The notes under the pieces: generated by a model
What the model was told of the DNA's origin: nothing
The model's input: only the letters and a program-made list of their open reading frames with translations
Databases searched by the model: none
Assembly (NCBI GenBank): GCA_038317685.1
Contig: JBBQBQ010000090.1
Span: 1-12,624 of the forward strand
Source of the DNA: JBBQBQ01 sp038317685
GTDB lineage: Bacteria; Desulfobacterota; Desulfuromonadia; Desulfuromonadales; DDH964
DNA: 12,624 bases
Reading direction: 5' to 3'
Part shown: positions 1-7,421 of the stretch, one piece after another
How the letters are laid out: every line of letters begins with the position of its first letter
How positions within the stretch are numbered: position 1 is the stretch's first letter
Program-made: the position numbers and the translations under genes

Positions 1-1340
1 AGGTGGTCAAGCGCGAGGTAGTTGGTCGGAGTCTGGTTCTCCCGGATCGCCCCCACCTGTCCCCGCAGCCGCAGATAGACCAGGTAGTTATAGCTCGCCT
101 CCAGATCCTCGGCCTGCTGCGGGTCCAAAACCTTCGCCGCCGCGAGGGCCGCGATCCGCTCCCGGGTCCCGCCGCCGAGGTGGCCGATCTCCAGAGCCAG
201 GACTTTGACCCCTTCGGTGATGGCGAAGATCCCCGCCTTCTTGATGTCCACCATGCCGCGATGGACCTCGTCCCCTTCGGTCTTGATTCGCCCGAAAAAC
301 CCGATGGGGGGTTTGAAGCGCACCACGTTGGCTGCGGTCCGGACCAGAAAAGCCGCATCCCGCCGCAGATGGGCGGCGAAGTGGGCCTTGAGGGTCGCTT
401 CCAGACCGGGGTCCCCGTAAATGGTCCGCAGGTCGAAAAACATGCTCCCCTTGAGGATATTCTCGGCGAGGGGATGGGTCAGCCAGTGATCGACCTCCTC
501 GGTCCAGCCGGCCAGGCTGCGCCGCCACTCGGCGTTTCTGGCCATGATCCCCCCGGGGCAGGGAGAGACGCCGATGGCGATGATCGCCTCGGTCAAAGCT
601 CGGGAGAAGGTTTCGATCCGCTTCGTCACCGCTTCGGAAAGACCATCGGCGAAGACGATGGCGTTGTCCTGGTCGGTCGTCAGGGTCTGTTCCCCCCGCC
701 CCTCGCTGCCGAGGACCACGAAGGCAAAGGACTCCGGCAGGTCGGAGAAAGACGCCTCCCGGACGATCGCGATCAGCCGCAGCAGAATCCGGTCGTTGAG
801 GTGGGCAATCATCCGGACCAGATCCCGGGTCGCCACGCCGGTCCCAACCAGGTGGACGACCAGTCCCTGGACCCGCTCGTGGAGCGCCTTCAACTCGGCG
901 AGGGTGCGGGCTTCTTCGATTTCCCGGAGGAGTTGCTGGGGGGAGCGGGTCTGGAGCCTCAGGATGTCGGTGTCGGCGATAATGCCGGTGAAGTGCCCTT
1001 CGGCATCGACCACCCCGACCCGGTGGATGGTGTGCCGGGACATCCGGTACAGGGCTTCGAAGAGGAAGTCCTCCTCGCCGACGACGATCAGCGGCGCGGT
1101 CATGATCGAGCGAACCGCCAACCGGGCCGGGTCGGCGCCGGCGGCGACGACCTTGCTGCGCAGATCGTGATCGGTGACGATGCCGATCGGCTCTCCCCCC
1201 TCACAGACTACGACGCTCGAAACGTCGCGGTCACGCATGAGCGCCGCCACCGTCCCGACCCGCTCATCCGGCCCGCAGGTGACGACATCGCGCTGGCAAA
1301 ACCCTTTGACCGGCAGGAAGAAGACGTTGACTTCGGCCAT
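1..1340 (-). CDS. CBS-domain / DUF294 nucleotidyltransferase, partial at the left edge
   Basis: Probable cytoplasmic signalling protein. A pair of CBS domains (about residues 8-62 and 72-130), which in this family bind adenine nucleotides, is followed by a DUF294-type nucleotidyltransferase domain (about 150-290) and the DUF294 C-terminal domain (about 300 to the edge). The nucleotidyltransferase motif GSEGRGEQTLTTDQD is at residues 211-225, with the presumed metal-binding Asp pair D223 and D225. The frame is open for 446 codons from ATG 1340 and runs off the window, so the C-terminus is missing. An SD-like AAAGG lies 5 bases before the ATG. Many family members carry an N-terminal cyclic-nucleotide-binding domain; this one starts directly at the CBS pair. 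It begins 43 bases after aapP on the same strand, so cotranscription is likely. The substrate of the nucleotidyltransferase is unknown. The domain call is firm; the regulatory role is inference. Confidence 0.88.
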   Translation of the reverse strand, partial: MAEVNVFFLPVKGFCQRDVVTCGPDERVGTVAALMRDRDVSSVVVCEGGEPIGIVTDHDLRSKVVAAGADPARLAVRSIMTAPLIVVGEEDFLFEALYRMSRHTIHRVGVVDAEGHFTGIIADTDILRLQTRSPQQLLREIEEARTLAELKALHERVQGLVVHLVGTGVATRDLVRMIAHLNDRILLRLIAIVREASFSDLPESFAFVVLGSEGRGEQTLTTDQDNAIVFADGLSEAVTKRIETFSRALTEAIIAIGVSPCPGGIMARNAEWRRSLAGWTEEVDHWLTHPLAENILKGSMFFDLRTIYGDPGLEATLKAHFAAHLRRDAAFLVRTAANVVRFKPPIGFFGRIKTEGDEVHRGMVDIKKAGIFAITEGVKVLALEIGHLGGGTRERIAALAAAKVLDPQQAEDLEASYNYLVYLRLRGQVGAIRENQTPTNYLALDH

Positions 1341-1383
1341 GGAAACCTTTCGTGGGGTGCCTGGCGGGAAAGTGTCCTGAACT

Positions 1384-2163
1384 CTAATTCAGAATCTGGC
1401 TCAGAAAGAGCCGGGTCCGCTCATGGCTGGGGTTTTCGAAAAAGTCGTGCGGGTTGTTCTCTTCGACGATCTGGCCGAAGTCCATGAACATGACCCGGTG
1501 GGCGACGCTCTTGGCAAAGCCCATTTCGTGGGTTACCACCAGCATCGTCATCCCCTCCTCGGCCAGATTGATCATGACATCGAGGACCTCTTTGACCATT
1601 TCAGGGTCGAGGGCCGAGGTCGGTTCGTCGAAGAGCATCACCTTCGGCTTCATGCACAGACTGCGGGCGATGGCAACCCGCTGCTGCTGGCCGCCGGAGA
1701 GTTGCCCCGGGAACTTCTTGGCCTGTTCGGCGATGTGGACCTTCTCCAGAAACATCATCGCCGTTTCCTCTGCTTCTTTCTTCGGTGTCTTGCGCACCCA
1801 GATCGGGCCTAGAGTGAGGTTCTCCAGGATCGTCAGATGGGGGAAGAGATTGAAGTGCTGGAAGACCATTCCCACTTCCATCCGAATTTTTTCGATATTC
1901 TTGATGTCGTTGGTCAGTTCGATACCGTCGACAAGGATCCGTCCCCGCTGATGTTCCTCGAGGCGGTTGATGCAGCGGATCAGCGTCGACTTCCCCGACC
2001 CCGAAGGGCCGCAGATGACGATCCGTTCCCCGGCCTGGACCTGCAGGTTGATCTCCTGGAGGACGTGAAAATCCCCGTACCACTTGTGCATGTCGGCGAT
2101 CTCGATGATCGGCCCGACGGGGCGGGGAGTGTTGCGGCTGGCATCCATTGGGGTCTCGTTCAT
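1384..2163 (-). CDS. aapP: General L-amino acid ABC transporter, ATP-binding protein AapP
   Basis: Cytoplasmic ATPase that powers uptake by the AapQ/AapM channel. It has 259 residues, the usual size for AapP/GlnQ-type proteins. Visible motifs are Walker A GPSGSGKST (52-60), the Q-loop at Q102, the signature LSGGQQQRVAIARS (155-168), Walker B VMLFDEP with catalytic E180, and the H-loop H212 in VVTHEMGFA. An open frame extends upstream to 2277, but that part overlaps the end of aapM and is not family-like. ATG 2163 is preferred: it lies 31 bases after the aapM stop with a weak GAGAG upstream. ATG 2148 and the GTG codons just before 2163 are alternatives. It is the fourth gene of aapJQMP. Paralogous ATPases of glutamine or histidine systems look very similar, so the assignment rests on its partners. 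Confidence 0.93.
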   Translation of the reverse strand: MNETPMDASRNTPRPVGPIIEIADMHKWYGDFHVLQEINLQVQAGERIVICGPSGSGKSTLIRCINRLEEHQRGRILVDGIELTNDIKNIEKIRMEVGMVFQHFNLFPHLTILENLTLGPIWVRKTPKKEAEETAMMFLEKVHIAEQAKKFPGQLSGGQQQRVAIARSLCMKPKVMLFDEPTSALDPEMVKEVLDVMINLAEEGMTMLVVTHEMGFAKSVAHRVMFMDFGQIVEENNPHDFFENPSHERTRLFLSQILN

Positions 2164-2194
2164 AGACACTCTCACAGGCTGAATCGGCCGGAAC

Positions 2195-3292
2195 TCAGCG
2201 GCCGGTATGCAGATCGCGTTCGAGCTTGCGACTGAAGCTCGACATGGCAAAACAGCAAAGGAAGTAAAAGACCGCAAGAAAGATGTAGGCCTCGGTGGAG
2301 TACCCCATCCATTTCGGGTTGGAAAGGGAGACCTGGGTCGTCTTGAGGATGTCGTAAAGGGCGATGATGACGACCAGGGAGGTGTCCTTGAAGGCCGAGA
2401 TCAGGATTCCCATGCTCGGCGGAATGACGATCTTGAGGGCCTGGGGGAGGATGATCAGCCGCATCGCCTGCCCGTACTTGAGGCCGAGAGAGTCGGCGGC
2501 CTCGTACTGGCCCCGCGCCATCGCCTGCAGCCCGCCGCGCACCACCTCGGCGATGTAGGCGGCGGTGAAGAGGATGATCGCCACCTGGGCGCGCAGAATC
2601 TTGTCGATCGTCACCCCCTCGGGGAGGAAGAGCGGAAACATCACCGACGACATGAAGAGGACGCTGATCAGCGGCACGCCGCGGATCAGCTCGATGTAAA
2701 CGACACACAGGGCCTTGATCGCCGGCATCCGCGAACGGCGGCCAAGGGCCAGGATCACGCCGAGGGGGTAAGCGGCGACCATGCCGAACAGGGCCAGCAT
2801 CAAGGTCAGCGGCAGGCCGCTCCATTGGGCGGTCTCCACGATCGGCATGCCGAAGACTCCGCCGTACATGAGCGTCGCCATCACCGCCAGGCCGATCGGC
2901 CAGAGGACCGCCAGGGTTCGGGTCCAGTGCCGTCGGTCTTTCGAATAATAGACCAGTGCCAACAGCAGGATGATGGCCGTAATCGGACGCCAGTCCTGCC
3001 CTTCGGGGAAGAATCCGAACAGGATGAACTTGATGTTGGCGGGGATGATCGACCAGCAGGCCCCGTCGATGTCGCGGCAGGCCTCGCTGCTGCTGTTCCA
3101 GAGGCTGTCGATAAAAGCCCAGCGGACCAGTGGCGGCACCACCTGCCACAGACCGAAGAGGATCAGCACCGTCAGCAGGGAGTTGTACCAGGTGTTGAAG
3201 AGGTTCTTGCGCATCCAGCCGAGCACCCCCACCTCGCTGACCGGGGGCTTCATGTCGCCTGTATGCTGCGGGGCTGGGGTCGGCCGGGTCAC
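2195..3292 (-). CDS. aapM: General L-amino acid ABC transporter, permease AapM
   Basis: Inner-membrane permease of a polar amino-acid ABC importer, 365 residues. It has a hydrophobic segment at about 38-58, a periplasmic stretch containing three Cys or so, further segments near 104-116 and 126-145, and then the BPD-type permease core from about 160. The EAA loop that docks on the ATPase is at about 249-285 (EVVRGGLQAMARGQYEAADS). The long form with an N-terminal extension is typical of AapM and distinguishes it from the roughly 220-residue HisM/GlnP permeases. The start is GTG at 3292, chosen because GGAGAGGTGAT overlaps the end of aapQ a few bases upstream. Only 4 bases separate the aapQ stop from this GTG, so translation is probably coupled. 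ATG 3253 is a less likely internal start. Confidence 0.93.
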   Translation of the reverse strand: MTRPTPAPQHTGDMKPPVSEVGVLGWMRKNLFNTWYNSLLTVLILFGLWQVVPPLVRWAFIDSLWNSSSEACRDIDGACWSIIPANIKFILFGFFPEGQDWRPITAIILLLALVYYSKDRRHWTRTLAVLWPIGLAVMATLMYGGVFGMPIVETAQWSGLPLTLMLALFGMVAAYPLGVILALGRRSRMPAIKALCVVYIELIRGVPLISVLFMSSVMFPLFLPEGVTIDKILRAQVAIILFTAAYIAEVVRGGLQAMARGQYEAADSLGLKYGQAMRLIILPQALKIVIPPSMGILISAFKDTSLVVIIALYDILKTTQVSLSNPKWMGYSTEAYIFLAVFYFLCCFAMSSFSRKLERDLHTGR

Positions 3293-3296
3293 GATA

Positions 3297-4496
3297 TCAC
3301 CTCTCCACCAGGGCCATCTTTTTGTTGTACCAGTTCATGAAGAAGGAGGTCGACAGGCTGATGACGAGGAAGACCGCCATGATCAGGGCCACCCCTTCGA
3401 TCGCCTGCCCGGTCTGGTTGATGGTGGTGTTGGTGACCGCCACGAAATCAGCATAACCGATGGCGACGGCCAGCGAGCTGTTCTTGGTCAGGTTGAGCAT
3501 CTGGCTGGTCAACGGCGGAATGATCACCCTCAGGGCCTGGGGGAGGATCACCAGTCGCAGCACCTGGCCCGGCAGAAGGCCGACCGCCATCGCCGCCTCC
3601 ACCTGGCCGCGGCCGACCGACTGGATTCCGGCCCGGACGATTTCAGCCACGAAGGCTGAGGTGTAAAGGACCAGCCCAAGGAGGAGAGCGCTGAACTCCG
3701 GTGAAACGGAGAGTCCCCCTTTGAAATTGAAGCCGGTCAGTTCCGGCAGGTTCATCGCCGTCGGCGCCCCGTAGAGTGCCCAGACCAGCGCCGGCAACCC
3801 CAGGCAAAGCAACCCTCCGACCCGCAACATGGGGAAAATCTGACCGGTACGTTCCTGACGGCGCCTTGCCCAGCGGGCCAAAAACCAGGCCCCGACCAGG
3901 GCGATCACCAGCGCCCAGGCCATGGCGGAATGGGCGGGATGGGCCAGCGGCACGCCGAAGACCAGGCCGCGATTGCAGAGGAAGACCCCGGGAATGGGGT
4001 GAAGGGCCTGGCGGGGAACCGGGAAGGCCTCGTAGAAGAGGGCGTACCAGAAGAAGAGCTGGAGCAGGATCGGGATGTTCTGCATGACCTCGATGAAAAC
4101 ACCGGCAAGCTTGGCGACCAGCCAATTTCGCGAAAGGCGGGCAATGCCGATCAAGGTGCCGAGGATGACCGTCAGGACGATGCCGATGGAGGCAACCCGA
4201 AGGGTGTTGAGGACTCCGACCAGAAGCGCCCGGGCGTAGGTATCGGCGGCCGAATAGGGGATCGGTGACTCGGCAATTTCGAAGGAGGCTTCCTTGCCAA
4301 GAAAAGAAAAACCGGTGGCGATGTTCTGGCGGGCGAGGTTGGCCTGGGTGTTGGAAAAGAGGTAATAGCCAAACCCGATGACGAGCAGCAGCGCCACCGC
4401 CTGGAAGACGATGGCCCGCTTGGCGGGGTCACGCCAGAAGGGGACCCGCGGCGGTTCGGAAGCGGTCTCGATCGGAGCGGTCGGCGCAGGGTTCAA
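3297..4496 (-). CDS. aapQ: General L-amino acid ABC transporter, permease AapQ
   Basis: Inner-membrane permease, partner of AapM, 399 residues, matching the roughly 400 of AapQ proteins. Hydrophobic segments are visible near 30-47, 100-118, 133-156, 192-207, 222-242 and 268-288. The EAA loop is at about 285-323 (EIVRAGIQSVGRGQVEAAMA) and a final segment lies near 368-388. The insertion between the first and second halves of the permease core, about 160-260, is the family feature that makes AapQ long. The start is TTG at 4496. An in-frame TGA lies only 6 bases upstream, so no longer form is possible, and no convincing SD is visible. Low initiation may matter because a hairpin lies between aapJ and this gene. 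Confidence 0.92.
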   Translation of the reverse strand: MNPAPTAPIETASEPPRVPFWRDPAKRAIVFQAVALLLVIGFGYYLFSNTQANLARQNIATGFSFLGKEASFEIAESPIPYSAADTYARALLVGVLNTLRVASIGIVLTVILGTLIGIARLSRNWLVAKLAGVFIEVMQNIPILLQLFFWYALFYEAFPVPRQALHPIPGVFLCNRGLVFGVPLAHPAHSAMAWALVIALVGAWFLARWARRRQERTGQIFPMLRVGGLLCLGLPALVWALYGAPTAMNLPELTGFNFKGGLSVSPEFSALLLGLVLYTSAFVAEIVRAGIQSVGRGQVEAAMAVGLLPGQVLRLVILPQALRVIIPPLTSQMLNLTKNSSLAVAIGYADFVAVTNTTINQTGQAIEGVALIMAVFLVISLSTSFFMNWYNKKMALVER

Positions 4497-4539
4497 GGGA
4501 AATCATTCAGCAAAGGGTGATCGATAGCAACGCCAAGGT

Positions 4540-4572
4540 GCGGGGAGGCGCCGTTGACCGGAGCCTCCCCGC
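4540..4572 (-). other. Intercistronic hairpin between aapJ and aapQ
   Basis: GCGGGGAGGC (4540-4549) pairs perfectly with 4563-4572. After a one-base mismatch a further 3 bp (4551-4553 with 4559-4561) close a 5-base loop. The hairpin begins 15 bases after the aapJ stop, and no U-tract follows on the minus strand, so it is not a standard intrinsic terminator. Such hairpins often protect the upstream binding-protein mRNA from 3' decay, giving more binding protein than permease. That role is inference here. Confidence 0.5.
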
Positions 4573-4587
4573 CTTTCGTCTCTTCGC

Positions 4588-5607
4588 TTACTTGAAGGGG
4601 ACCGAGTACATCAGTCCGCCCTGGGTCCAGAGGGCGTTGAGGCCCCGCTCGATGCCCAGCGGCGTCGTCTTGCCGACATTGCGCTCGAAAACTTCGCCGT
4701 AGTTGCCGACCTGCTTGACGATGTTGTAGGCCCACTTTTCGCTGAGGCCGAGGGCCTTGCCGTTCCCTTCGACAACCCCGAGGAAACGCTGCACGGCGGG
4801 ATCGGTGCTCTTGAGCATCTCATCGACGTTCTTGGAGGTGATCCCCAGTTCTTCCGCGGCGATCATCGCTTCGACGGTGAAATCGACGATGTCCCGCCAC
4901 TGGTCGTCACCGTGGCGAACTGCCGGGGCCAGCGGCTCCTTGGAGATGATTTCCGGGAGAATCGCGTAGTCGTTGGGATTGGGGGCAGTGGAGCGGGTTC
5001 CGGCAAGCTGGGAAGCATCGGAGGTCAGCACATCGCAGCGCCCGGCAAAAAAGGCTTTGGCGAGTTCCGTCGTCGACTCAATCACCACCGGTTTCCAGTC
5101 CATCTTGCGGGACCGGAAGAAGTCGGCTGCGTTCTGCTCGGTGGTGGTGCCGGGGAGGACGCAGACGGTGGCGCCGCTGAGTTCCTTGGCGCTCTTGATG
5201 CCGGCCTTCTTCGCCACCATGAAGCCTTGGCCGTCATAGTAGTTGACATGGACGAAGTTGAGTCCGAGCTGGGTCTCGCGGGTCAGGGTCCGGGTGGCGT
5301 TGCGGCAGAGAACGTCGATCTCCCCCGACTGCAGGGCGGTGAAGCGCTGCTGGGCGGTCAGCGGAGTGTACTTGAGCTTGTCGGCGTCGCCGAAGACCGC
5401 CGCGGCAATGGCTCGCGCGGTGTCGACGTCGAGTCCCCGCCATACCCCCTTCTCATCGGGCATGCCGAAACCGAAGACACCACCGTTGATGCCGACCTGG
5501 ACAAAGCCCTTCTTCTTGACCGCATCTAAATCCTGACCGGCGTGTGCCAGTCCGGCCGACAGCAAAGTAAGACCAACGATCCACACCGTGAAGCTTGATA
5601 TTTTCAT
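4588..5607 (-). CDS. aapJ: General L-amino acid ABC transporter, periplasmic binding protein AapJ
   Basis: Periplasmic solute-binding protein of SBP family 3 that delivers amino acids to AapQ/AapM; 339 residues, as expected for AapJ (about 340). Residues 1-23 form a Sec signal peptide with a likely cut after AHA. Family stretches include CRNATRTLTRE (101-111), YYDGQGFMV (123-131), and TVCVLPGTTTE (147-157) with GRCDVLTSDASQL (189-201). Their C149 and C191 probably form the conserved disulfide. The reading frame stays open upstream to 6219, but ATG 5607 is certain: AAGGAGG lies 6 bases before it and the signal peptide starts there. It is the first gene of the transporter operon, behind the promoter at 5749-5777. 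Substrate breadth (general L-amino acids) is inferred from the family. Confidence 0.95.
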   Translation of the reverse strand: MKISSFTVWIVGLTLLSAGLAHAGQDLDAVKKKGFVQVGINGGVFGFGMPDEKGVWRGLDVDTARAIAAAVFGDADKLKYTPLTAQQRFTALQSGEIDVLCRNATRTLTRETQLGLNFVHVNYYDGQGFMVAKKAGIKSAKELSGATVCVLPGTTTEQNAADFFRSRKMDWKPVVIESTTELAKAFFAGRCDVLTSDASQLAGTRSTAPNPNDYAILPEIISKEPLAPAVRHGDDQWRDIVDFTVEAMIAAEELGITSKNVDEMLKSTDPAVQRFLGVVEGNGKALGLSEKWAYNIVKQVGNYGEVFERNVGKTTPLGIERGLNALWTQGGLMYSVPFK

Positions 5608-5748
5608 CCGCGTCCTCCTTCTGGTTTGGTGGTGGGCAGGACCCGGCATATCAACCAACAACGGGTCCCCGGGTGATCGAAATGGCCGAAAACTCAAGGC
5701 CGATGGAATCAGGATGGTGGTTCGGGAAAATAAAACAGGGTTCGAAAA

Positions 5749-5777
5749 AATATACGTTACTCTGCCCCCGACGTCAA
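5749..5777 (-). promoter_or_regulatory. Sigma70-type promoter of the aap operon
   Basis: Read on the minus strand, TTGACG (5777-5772) is followed after exactly 17 bases by TATATT (5754-5749). These are near-consensus -35 and -10 boxes in the only AT-rich part of the gap upstream of aapJ. The start of transcription would be near 5742, giving a leader of about 135 bases. That leader contains a 7-bp perfect stem (5662-5668 with 5639-5645), about 19 bases before the aapJ SD at 5614-5620. Confidence 0.65.
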
Positions 5778-5787
5778 ATCGGATTTG
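5775..5787. promoter_or_regulatory. Perfect dyad overlapping the -35 box of the aap promoter, candidate operator
   Basis: CAAATC and GATTTG form a 6-bp perfect inverted repeat around one central base, and its last three bases are part of the -35 hexamer. A repressor bound here would block RNA polymerase. I do not recognise the binding protein, and a 13-bp dyad can arise by chance. Confidence 0.3.
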
Positions 5788-5800
5788 TCCCCGAGGCGGA

Positions 5801-6829
5801 TTATACGAGACGCAGGACCTTGGCGCCGCGAATTTTTCGGTCCTTGAGTTCGAGCAAGGCGCGATTGGCAGCGACCAGAGGGTATTCCTCCACGGTGGGA
5901 TGGAGCCCCAGTTCGGTGGCCAGGGCCAGACAATCCCGGACATCGGCGCGAGTGACGTTGGCGACGCTGCGGAGCGTCTTCTCGAGCCACAGATCCCGGG
6001 GGTAGTCGAGGGAGGCGAGGCAGCCGCGGTCTCTGTCGTCCTTGCGAATCGCGTTGATGACCAGCCGCCCCCCCGGCGCGAGATGGCGCAGGGAAGCCGC
6101 CACCGGGGTCCAGACCGGGGTGGTGTCGATGACCGCCTGCATGGCTTCCGGCGGCGCTTCTCCGGTATCTCCGGCCCAGGCGGCGCCGAGATTCCTGGCA
6201 AAGGCCTGCTCCGCCGCACTGCGGGCGAAGACGAAGACCGGCAACCGCGGGTGCCGATGGCGCACCATCTGTAGGACCAGATGGGCCGAGGCGCCGAAGC
6301 CGGTCAGACCGAGGGGGGTATCACCCTGGAGTTCGGCAAGACGCAGCGACCGGTAGCCGATCGCCCCGGCGCAGAGGAGCGGCGCCGCCGTTGCATCGGC
6401 CAGGGATTCGGGGATAGGGTGAAGGAAGGCGGCGGGCGCCACCATATATTCGGCATAGCCGCCGTCGGCATCGCGACCGGTCCCACGGAATTCGGGGCAG
6501 AGATTTTCGCGCCCCTCCCGACACCAGCGGCAGCCGCCGCAAGCCGAATAAATCCAGGCCGCCCCGACCCGGTCCCCGGGTTGGAGGCCGGCGACCCCGG
6601 CCCCGAGCCGGGCGACCCGGCCGACCACCTGATGCCCGGGAATGATGGGCAGCCTAGCCGGCGGGAGCCGACCCTCGATCTCGTCAAGTTCGGTATGACA
6701 GACCCCGCAGACCGTCACCCGCAGCAGGACCTGGCCGGGGCCGGGCTCCGGAACCGGGACGGTGACCAGCCGCAGCGGTTCCCGCTCGAAGTCCAGGTCG
6801 ACCGTCCGTTCCAACACCATCGCCCGCAT
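5801..6829 (-). CDS. Zinc-dependent medium-chain alcohol dehydrogenase
   Basis: Cytoplasmic zinc-dependent oxidoreductase of the medium-chain family, probably interconverting an alcohol and aldehyde with NAD(P); 342 residues from ATG 6829. Catalytic zinc ligands are C44 in CGVCHTE and H66 in GHQVVGRV, with a later Cys in PLLCAGAIGYRSL. The structural zinc lobe is CGGCRWCREGRENLC (C97, C100, C103, C111). A Rossmann glycine motif GFGAS follows near residue 190. The usual GHE is GHQ here. Start choice is uncertain: ATG 6859 and a longer frame to 6949 are open, and none has a good SD. MRAMVLE is where homologs typically begin, so 6829 is preferred. The gene lies upstream of aapJ on the same strand, but the aap promoter sits between them. 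Substrate is unknown. Confidence 0.88.
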   Translation of the reverse strand: MRAMVLERTVDLDFEREPLRLVTVPVPEPGPGQVLLRVTVCGVCHTELDEIEGRLPPARLPIIPGHQVVGRVARLGAGVAGLQPGDRVGAAWIYSACGGCRWCREGRENLCPEFRGTGRDADGGYAEYMVAPAAFLHPIPESLADATAAPLLCAGAIGYRSLRLAELQGDTPLGLTGFGASAHLVLQMVRHRHPRLPVFVFARSAAEQAFARNLGAAWAGDTGEAPPEAMQAVIDTTPVWTPVAASLRHLAPGGRLVINAIRKDDRDRGCLASLDYPRDLWLEKTLRSVANVTRADVRDCLALATELGLHPTVEEYPLVAANRALLELKDRKIRGAKVLRLV

Positions 6830-6917
6830 CGTCGTTTGCCTGGAACTTGAGTTGTTCATTCCGATTAATCGCCTTGCTCGGGTGGAGGTTGCTCGATCTG
6901 CTGAATGGCCTCGGTTT

Positions 6918-7235
6918 GGAGATAAAAACCTTCTCTCCCCAGATGACACAGATGAACGCAGATGAAAACCGTGAAAAAAGCCCGGCCAGACTCAGCGTTA
7001 TCCGGTTAGGCTAATGCACTAGGCCAGAATCGCCCCTCATCCGCCCCTTCGGGGCACCTTCTCCCTGATAGAGAAGGGAAAATGCCTCCCCTCTCCCCCG
7101 GGGAGAGGGTGGCCGCAGGCCGGGTGAGGGGATAAAGGCCGAGGTTGAGGGGACTGCAATCCCCTAGCCGGACAGTGCTGGGCCAGGCTTGATTCTATCT
7201 GCGTCATCTGCGGATAATTTAAAGATTTTTTCTCC
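6918..7235. repeat. Composite imperfect palindrome: two diverged inverted copies of one intergenic repeat
   Basis: The left arm (6918-7078, plus strand) and the right arm (7235-7085, minus strand) carry the same modules in the same order. First is GGAGA plus an A-rich run. Next is a CAGATGA(C/A)(A/G)CAGAT block (left about 6940-6964, right about 7216-7196). Then come AAGCCYGGCC (6978-6987; 7190-7181), TCCGGYTAGG (7001-7010; 7172-7163) and CCCCTCAYCCG (7033-7043; 7131-7121). Each arm ends in two hairpins: 7043-7055 and 7057-7077 on the left, 7111-7121 and 7089-7109 on the right. The last has a 10-bp perfect stem. There is no coding capacity. This fills most of the 592-base gap between the dehydrogenase and the ABC-F gene. 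CAGATG- and CCCCTCA-type blocks resemble dispersed intergenic repeats seen in many bacterial genomes. Confidence 0.7.
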
Positions 7236-7323
7236 GAGTCCCAGCACACCACCGCGCCCTCCTGCCCGGGAATTATACCGGGGCCGGAATCAGGATCAAG
7301 GGGTCTCTCCTTGCGAATAGGGA

Positions 7324-7353
7324 TTGCGGGCCAGACGGCAAAGATGGTATAAA
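7324..7353 (+). promoter_or_regulatory. Possible promoter of the ABC-F/ywbE group
   Basis: TTGCGG (7324-7329) and TATAAA (7348-7353) are separated by 18 bases and would start transcription near 7360, about 60 bases before the ABC-F ATG. The -10 is good, the -35 moderate. Confidence 0.45.
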
Positions 7354-7366
7354 TGCCGTAGCCTGT

Positions 7367-7399
7367 GCCACGGGGTTGCCCCTGTGGCCTTTTCTTTTG
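7367..7399 (+). terminator. Terminator-like hairpin in the ABC-F leader, possible attenuator
   Basis: GCCACGGGG (7367-7375) pairs with 7380-7388, giving 9 bp with one G-U pair and a TTGC loop. CTTTTCTTTT (7389-7398) follows directly. It has the shape of an intrinsic terminator yet lies between the likely promoter and the ATG at 7422, with no plus-strand gene upstream for it to end. That placement suggests attenuation control; this is inference. Confidence 0.4.
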
Positions 7400-7421
7400 C
7401 CTAAAAGGACCCAAAAAGACC

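Noticed and set aside
3..1487. Long plus-strand open frame (about 494 codons) at the left edge
   Set aside because: It lies opposite the CBS/DUF294 gene, runs into aapP, and its translation is Pro/Gly/Asp-rich without any family resemblance: a GC-rich antisense shadow.
2207..3340. Plus-strand open frame of about 377 codons opposite aapM
   Set aside because: Translation is His/Asp/Gln-rich and low in hydrophobic residues, typical of the antisense of a membrane protein gene; aapM on the other strand is clear.
5608..6219. N-terminal extension of the aapJ frame to 543 codons
   Set aside because: It runs through the promoter region and the end of the dehydrogenase gene in another frame; the signal peptide and perfect SD fix the start at 5607.
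6940..7216. CRISPR-like appearance of the repeated CAGATG blocks
   Set aside because: Only short, degenerate units without regular spacers; they belong to the two arms of the palindrome.
7353..7361. Minimal ORF ATG-CCG-TAG in front of the ABC-F leader hairpin
   Set aside because: It overlaps the proposed -10 box, so it would not be transcribed from that promoter, and has no SD.
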